Shown: positions 5,763 through 5,814 of the stretch, piece by piece
Numbering within the stretch: position 1 is the stretch's first letter
Layout of the letters: every line of letters starts with the position of its first letter
Source of the DNA: Alterinioella sp963975135
GTDB lineage: Bacteria; Pseudomonadota; Alphaproteobacteria; Rhodobacterales; Rhodobacteraceae
Length of the DNA stretch: 5,814 nt
NCBI GenBank assembly: GCA_963975135.1
Contig: CAXBGQ010000205.1
Span: 1 to 5,814 of the forward strand
Reading direction: 5' to 3'
Notes under the pieces: generated by a model
The model's database searches: none
The model's input: the letters and a program-made list of their open reading frames with translations, nothing else
Told to the model about the DNA's origin: nothing
Made by a program: the position numbers and the translations under genes

Positions 5763-5814
5763 CGGGCTATGGCGCAGCCTGGTAGCGCGTCCGTCTGGGG
5801 GACGGAAGGTCGCA
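5763..5814 (+). tRNA. tRNA-Pro, anticodon GGG (3' end cut by window edge)
   Basis: The first 52 bases of a tRNA read through to the start of the T-arm. The 5' acceptor strand is CGGGCTA (5763-5769), followed by T8 and G9. The D-stem GCGC (5772-5775) pairs with GCGC (5785-5788) around a loop containing the GG pair (5781-5782). The anticodon stem TCCGT (5790-5794) pairs with ACGGA (5802-5806) around the loop CTGGGGG, placing anticodon GGG at 5797-5799. This decodes CCC and CCU proline codons. The T-arm and 3' acceptor strand are outside the window, so acceptor pairing cannot be checked. The D-arm wording GCGCAGCCTGGTAGCGC is typical of bacterial tRNA-Pro. Confidence 0.95.

Noticed and set aside
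1..5814. Mobile elements, CRISPR arrays, toxin-antitoxin or phage-defence genes
   Set aside because: No transposase, integrase, direct-repeat array or matching domain was seen on either strand; almost the whole window is covered by conserved housekeeping genes. The tRNA could be an integration site, but its 3' end is outside the window.

Overview
This window looks like core chromosome of an alphaproteobacterium, most likely of the Rhodobacteraceae (Roseobacter/Paracoccus group). The DNA is GC-rich, and the gene order is a DUF177 (YceD) protein, rpmF, plsX, fabH, ihfA, then a MerR-type regulator, flanked by bamE, which I know from that family. The assignment rests on protein motifs and gene order recognised by eye; no database search was possible.

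Layout. Positions 1-259 (minus strand) hold the first 86 codons of an OlsB/GlsB-like N-acyltransferase that runs off the left edge. A 138-base divergent intergenic region separates it from msrB (398-793, plus), a methionine-R-sulfoxide reductase. msrB converges on bamE (794-1255, minus), an outer-membrane assembly lipoprotein, with no base between the two stop codons. A second divergent region (1256-1419) leads into the rightward gene run: the YceD-family gene (1420-1998), a 225-base leader, rpmF (2224-2427, ribosomal protein L32), plsX (2458-3549) and fabH (3546-4535, ATGA overlap with plsX). After a 102-base gap with its own candidate promoter come ihfA (4638-4940) and, 8 bases later, a cysteine-free MerR-type regulator (4949-5683). 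The window ends inside a tRNA-Pro(GGG) gene (5763 to the edge) that has a good-looking promoter of its own.

How the genes fit together. The theme is growth-linked envelope synthesis. PlsX makes acyl-phosphate for the first acylation in phospholipid synthesis, FabH starts fatty-acid elongation, and L32 with the YceD protein ties the operon to ribosome production. The partial acyltransferase on the left probably N-acylates an amino acid to make an aminolipid, and BamE helps insert outer-membrane proteins. IHF-alpha and the MerR-type protein form a DNA-binding pair downstream. No mobile element, CRISPR array, prophage or unknown multi-gene system is visible. The least characterised items are the MerR-type protein with its long acidic, Pro/Ala-rich linker, the rpmF leader, and the exact substrate of the truncated acyltransferase. 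No convincing Rho-independent terminator was seen anywhere in the window.
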